Of a stretch of DNA of 7,612 bases, positions 6,082 to 7,612 are shown one piece after another; positions within the stretch are counted from its first letter, which is position 1, and each line of letters starts with the position of its first letter. This stretch comes from an uncultured Moraxella sp. GTDB taxonomy: Bacteria; Pseudomonadota; Gammaproteobacteria; Pseudomonadales; Moraxellaceae. The position numbers and the translations under genes are program-made. The DNA lies in NCBI GenBank assembly GCA_943908405.1, contig CALTTE010000082.1:1-7612 (forward strand), read 5' to 3'. Under the pieces are notes generated by a model, which saw only the letters and a list, made by a program, of their open reading frames with translations, did no database searches and was not told the DNA's origin.

Positions 6082-7612
6082 ATGACCCATATTGACGACA
6101 TTCAAGTAACCAAACGTGATGGCCGATTAGAACCAATCAATTTGGACAAAATCCACAAAATGATTGACTGGGCAGCCAAGGGGCTTAACAATGTATCCGT
6201 ATCGCAAGTGGAGCTAAAATCGCACATTCAATTTTATGATGGCATTAGAACCCGAGACATTCACGAAACCATCATCAAAGCGGCGGCGGATTTGATATCC
6301 ACCGATACGCCTGACTATCAATATTTGGCGGCACGACTGGCGGTTTTTCATTTGCGTAAAATCGCTTATGGCGAGTTTGAACCACCCCACCTGTATGACC
6401 ACGTCAAAAAACTCACCGATAACGGCAAATATGACCAGCATATCTTAGCCGATTATACACGTGCTGAATTTGATGAATTAAATGCCTACATTGACCACGA
6501 CCGTGATTTAAACTTAGCTTATGCCGCTGTTGAGCAAATGATGGGCAAATATTTGGTGCAAGACCGTGTGAGTAAAACGGTGTTTGAAAGCCCCCAATTT
6601 TTGTATATGCTCGTTGGTATGTGCCTATTTGCCAGCTACGACCCAAAAGAACGGCTAGATTATGTCAAGCGATTTTATGATGCCACCAGTCAATTTTATA
6701 TCTCACTGCCCACGCCGATTATGTCAGGGGTGAGAACGCCAAGCCGTCAATTTAGCTCGTGCGTGTTAATTGAATGCGATGACAGCTTAGACAGCATCAA
6801 TGCCACCAGCAGTGCCATTGTCCGCTATGTGTCTCAGCGGGCTGGCATTGGGGTTAATGCAGGGCGAATTCGGGCATTGGGTAGCCCCATTCGTGGCGGT
6901 GAAGCCAAGCACACAGGATGCATTCCCTTTTATAAGCATTTTCAAACAGCAGTCAAATGCTGTTCTCAAGGGGGTGTGCGTGGCGGAGCGGCAACCTTGT
7001 TTTATCCTTTGTGGCATTTGGAGGTGGAAAGCCTACTTGTACTCAAAAACAACCGTGGCGTGGAAGACAACCGAGTCCGCCATATGGATTATGGGGTACA
7101 AATTAACAAAACGCTTTATACTCGCCTAATCAAAAACGAAAATATTACCCTATTTTCGCCCTCGGACGTGGCGGGGCTTTATGATGCTTTTTTTACCGAC
7201 CAAGATAAATTTGAACACCTGTACACCAAATATGAACAAGACGATACCATCAAAAAACGGGTTGTTCCTGCTCGTGAATTATTTGCCTTAATGCTGGGTG
7301 AGCGTGCCAGCACAGGGCGAATTTATGTCCAAAATGTTGACCACTGCAATACTCACAGTGCCTTTGACCCTGCTCTTGCCCCCATTCGTCAATCCAATTT
7401 GTGTATGGAGATTACCCTACCCACCAAACCGCTTGACAACATCAATGACGACAAAGGCGAGATTGCCCTTTGTACCCTATCTGCCATCAATTTGGGCAAA
7501 ATAAACAACCCAAGCGACATCAAAGAGCCTGCCGAGCTTATCGTGCGTGCTTTGGATGCACTACTTGATTATCAAGATTATCCTGTCATTGCCGCCAAAA
7601 ATGGCAGTCTAA
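6082..7612 (+). CDS. nrdA: Ribonucleoside-diphosphate reductase class Ia, alpha subunit NrdA (3' end outside window)
   Basis: NrdA reduces ribonucleoside diphosphates to deoxy forms, using a radical delivered from the NrdB beta subunit and electrons from thioredoxin or glutaredoxin. 510 complete codons are visible of about 760 expected; the frame runs open off the right edge with no stop. An ATP-cone occupies about residues 8-95 (VTKRDGRLEPINLDKIH at its start), the site of dATP feedback inhibition. The catalytic barrel follows: C227 in SSCVLIEC (E. coli C225), the conserved blocks SQRAGIG and GGVRGGAATLFYP, then N439, C441 and E443 in NLCMEITLP (E. coli N437, C439, E441), and C464 in ALCTLSAINLG (E. 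coli C462). All active-site residues in the visible part are present, with a steady +2 offset to E. coli numbering. The C-terminal swinging-arm cysteines and the radical-transfer tyrosines lie outside. nrdB is expected downstream. Control is probably by NrdR through the tandem boxes upstream. Confidence 0.97.
   Translation, partial: MTHIDDIQVTKRDGRLEPINLDKIHKMIDWAAKGLNNVSVSQVELKSHIQFYDGIRTRDIHETIIKAAADLISTDTPDYQYLAARLAVFHLRKIAYGEFEPPHLYDHVKKLTDNGKYDQHILADYTRAEFDELNAYIDHDRDLNLAYAAVEQMMGKYLVQDRVSKTVFESPQFLYMLVGMCLFASYDPKERLDYVKRFYDATSQFYISLPTPIMSGVRTPSRQFSSCVLIECDDSLDSINATSSAIVRYVSQRAGIGVNAGRIRALGSPIRGGEAKHTGCIPFYKHFQTAVKCCSQGGVRGGAATLFYPLWHLEVESLLVLKNNRGVEDNRVRHMDYGVQINKTLYTRLIKNENITLFSPSDVAGLYDAFFTDQDKFEHLYTKYEQDDTIKKRVVPARELFALMLGERASTGRIYVQNVDHCNTHSAFDPALAPIRQSNLCMEITLPTKPLDNINDDKGEIALCTLSAINLGKINNPSDIKEPAELIVRALDALLDYQDYPVIAAKNGSL

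Noticed and set aside
7390..7480. Possible intein insertion near the NrdA active-site blocks
   Set aside because: Ribonucleotide reductases are common intein hosts, but the NLCMEITLP and ALCTLSAINLG blocks are continuous and uninterrupted here.
6214..7504. Several 68-109 codon frames on both strands over 6214-7504
   Set aside because: This interval is covered by the continuous nrdA frame with all active-site residues. The shorter frames are shadows.

Overview
The window is an ordinary chromosomal stretch of a low-to-moderate G+C gammaproteobacterium. It most resembles the Moraxella side of the Moraxellaceae. This rests on enterobacterial-like but clearly diverged PutA and NrdA sequences, an A+T-rich Asn/Gln-heavy SbcC, and short simple-sequence repeats. 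The genus is an inference; the class is well supported. All real genes lie on the + strand.

Layout: (1) 1-1460 holds the C-terminal part of sbcC, the ATPase subunit of the SbcCD nuclease; its 5' end lies left of the window. (2) 1461-1555 is a short spacer with a strong sigma70-type promoter and a Shine-Dalgarno site. (3) 1556-5209 is putA, the bifunctional proline dehydrogenase / P5C dehydrogenase. It lacks the N-terminal ribbon-helix-helix DNA-binding domain of the enterobacterial protein but keeps the C-terminal ALDH-like domain. An in-frame 15-bp tandem repeat lies in its interdomain linker. (4) 5210-6081 is an unusually long, A+T-rich non-coding stretch of about 870 bp. It holds a 14-bp tandem repeat, an intrinsic terminator hairpin, a (CCAAA)n pentanucleotide repeat, and, near its right end, two NrdR-box-like sites 31 bp apart plus a perfect 7-bp-arm palindrome. 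(5) 6082 to the right edge is the first 510 codons of nrdA, the class Ia ribonucleotide reductase large subunit, which is cut by the window end.

The three genes do not form an obvious operon. sbcC serves DNA end and hairpin processing, putA serves proline catabolism with its own promoter and terminator, and nrdA serves dNTP synthesis under an apparent NrdR-type control region.

I found no mobile element, CRISPR array, RNA gene or undescribed multi-gene system. The points most worth a second look are regulatory: the tandem NrdR boxes and overlapping palindrome, a PutA that cannot be its own repressor, and the variable-type repeats.
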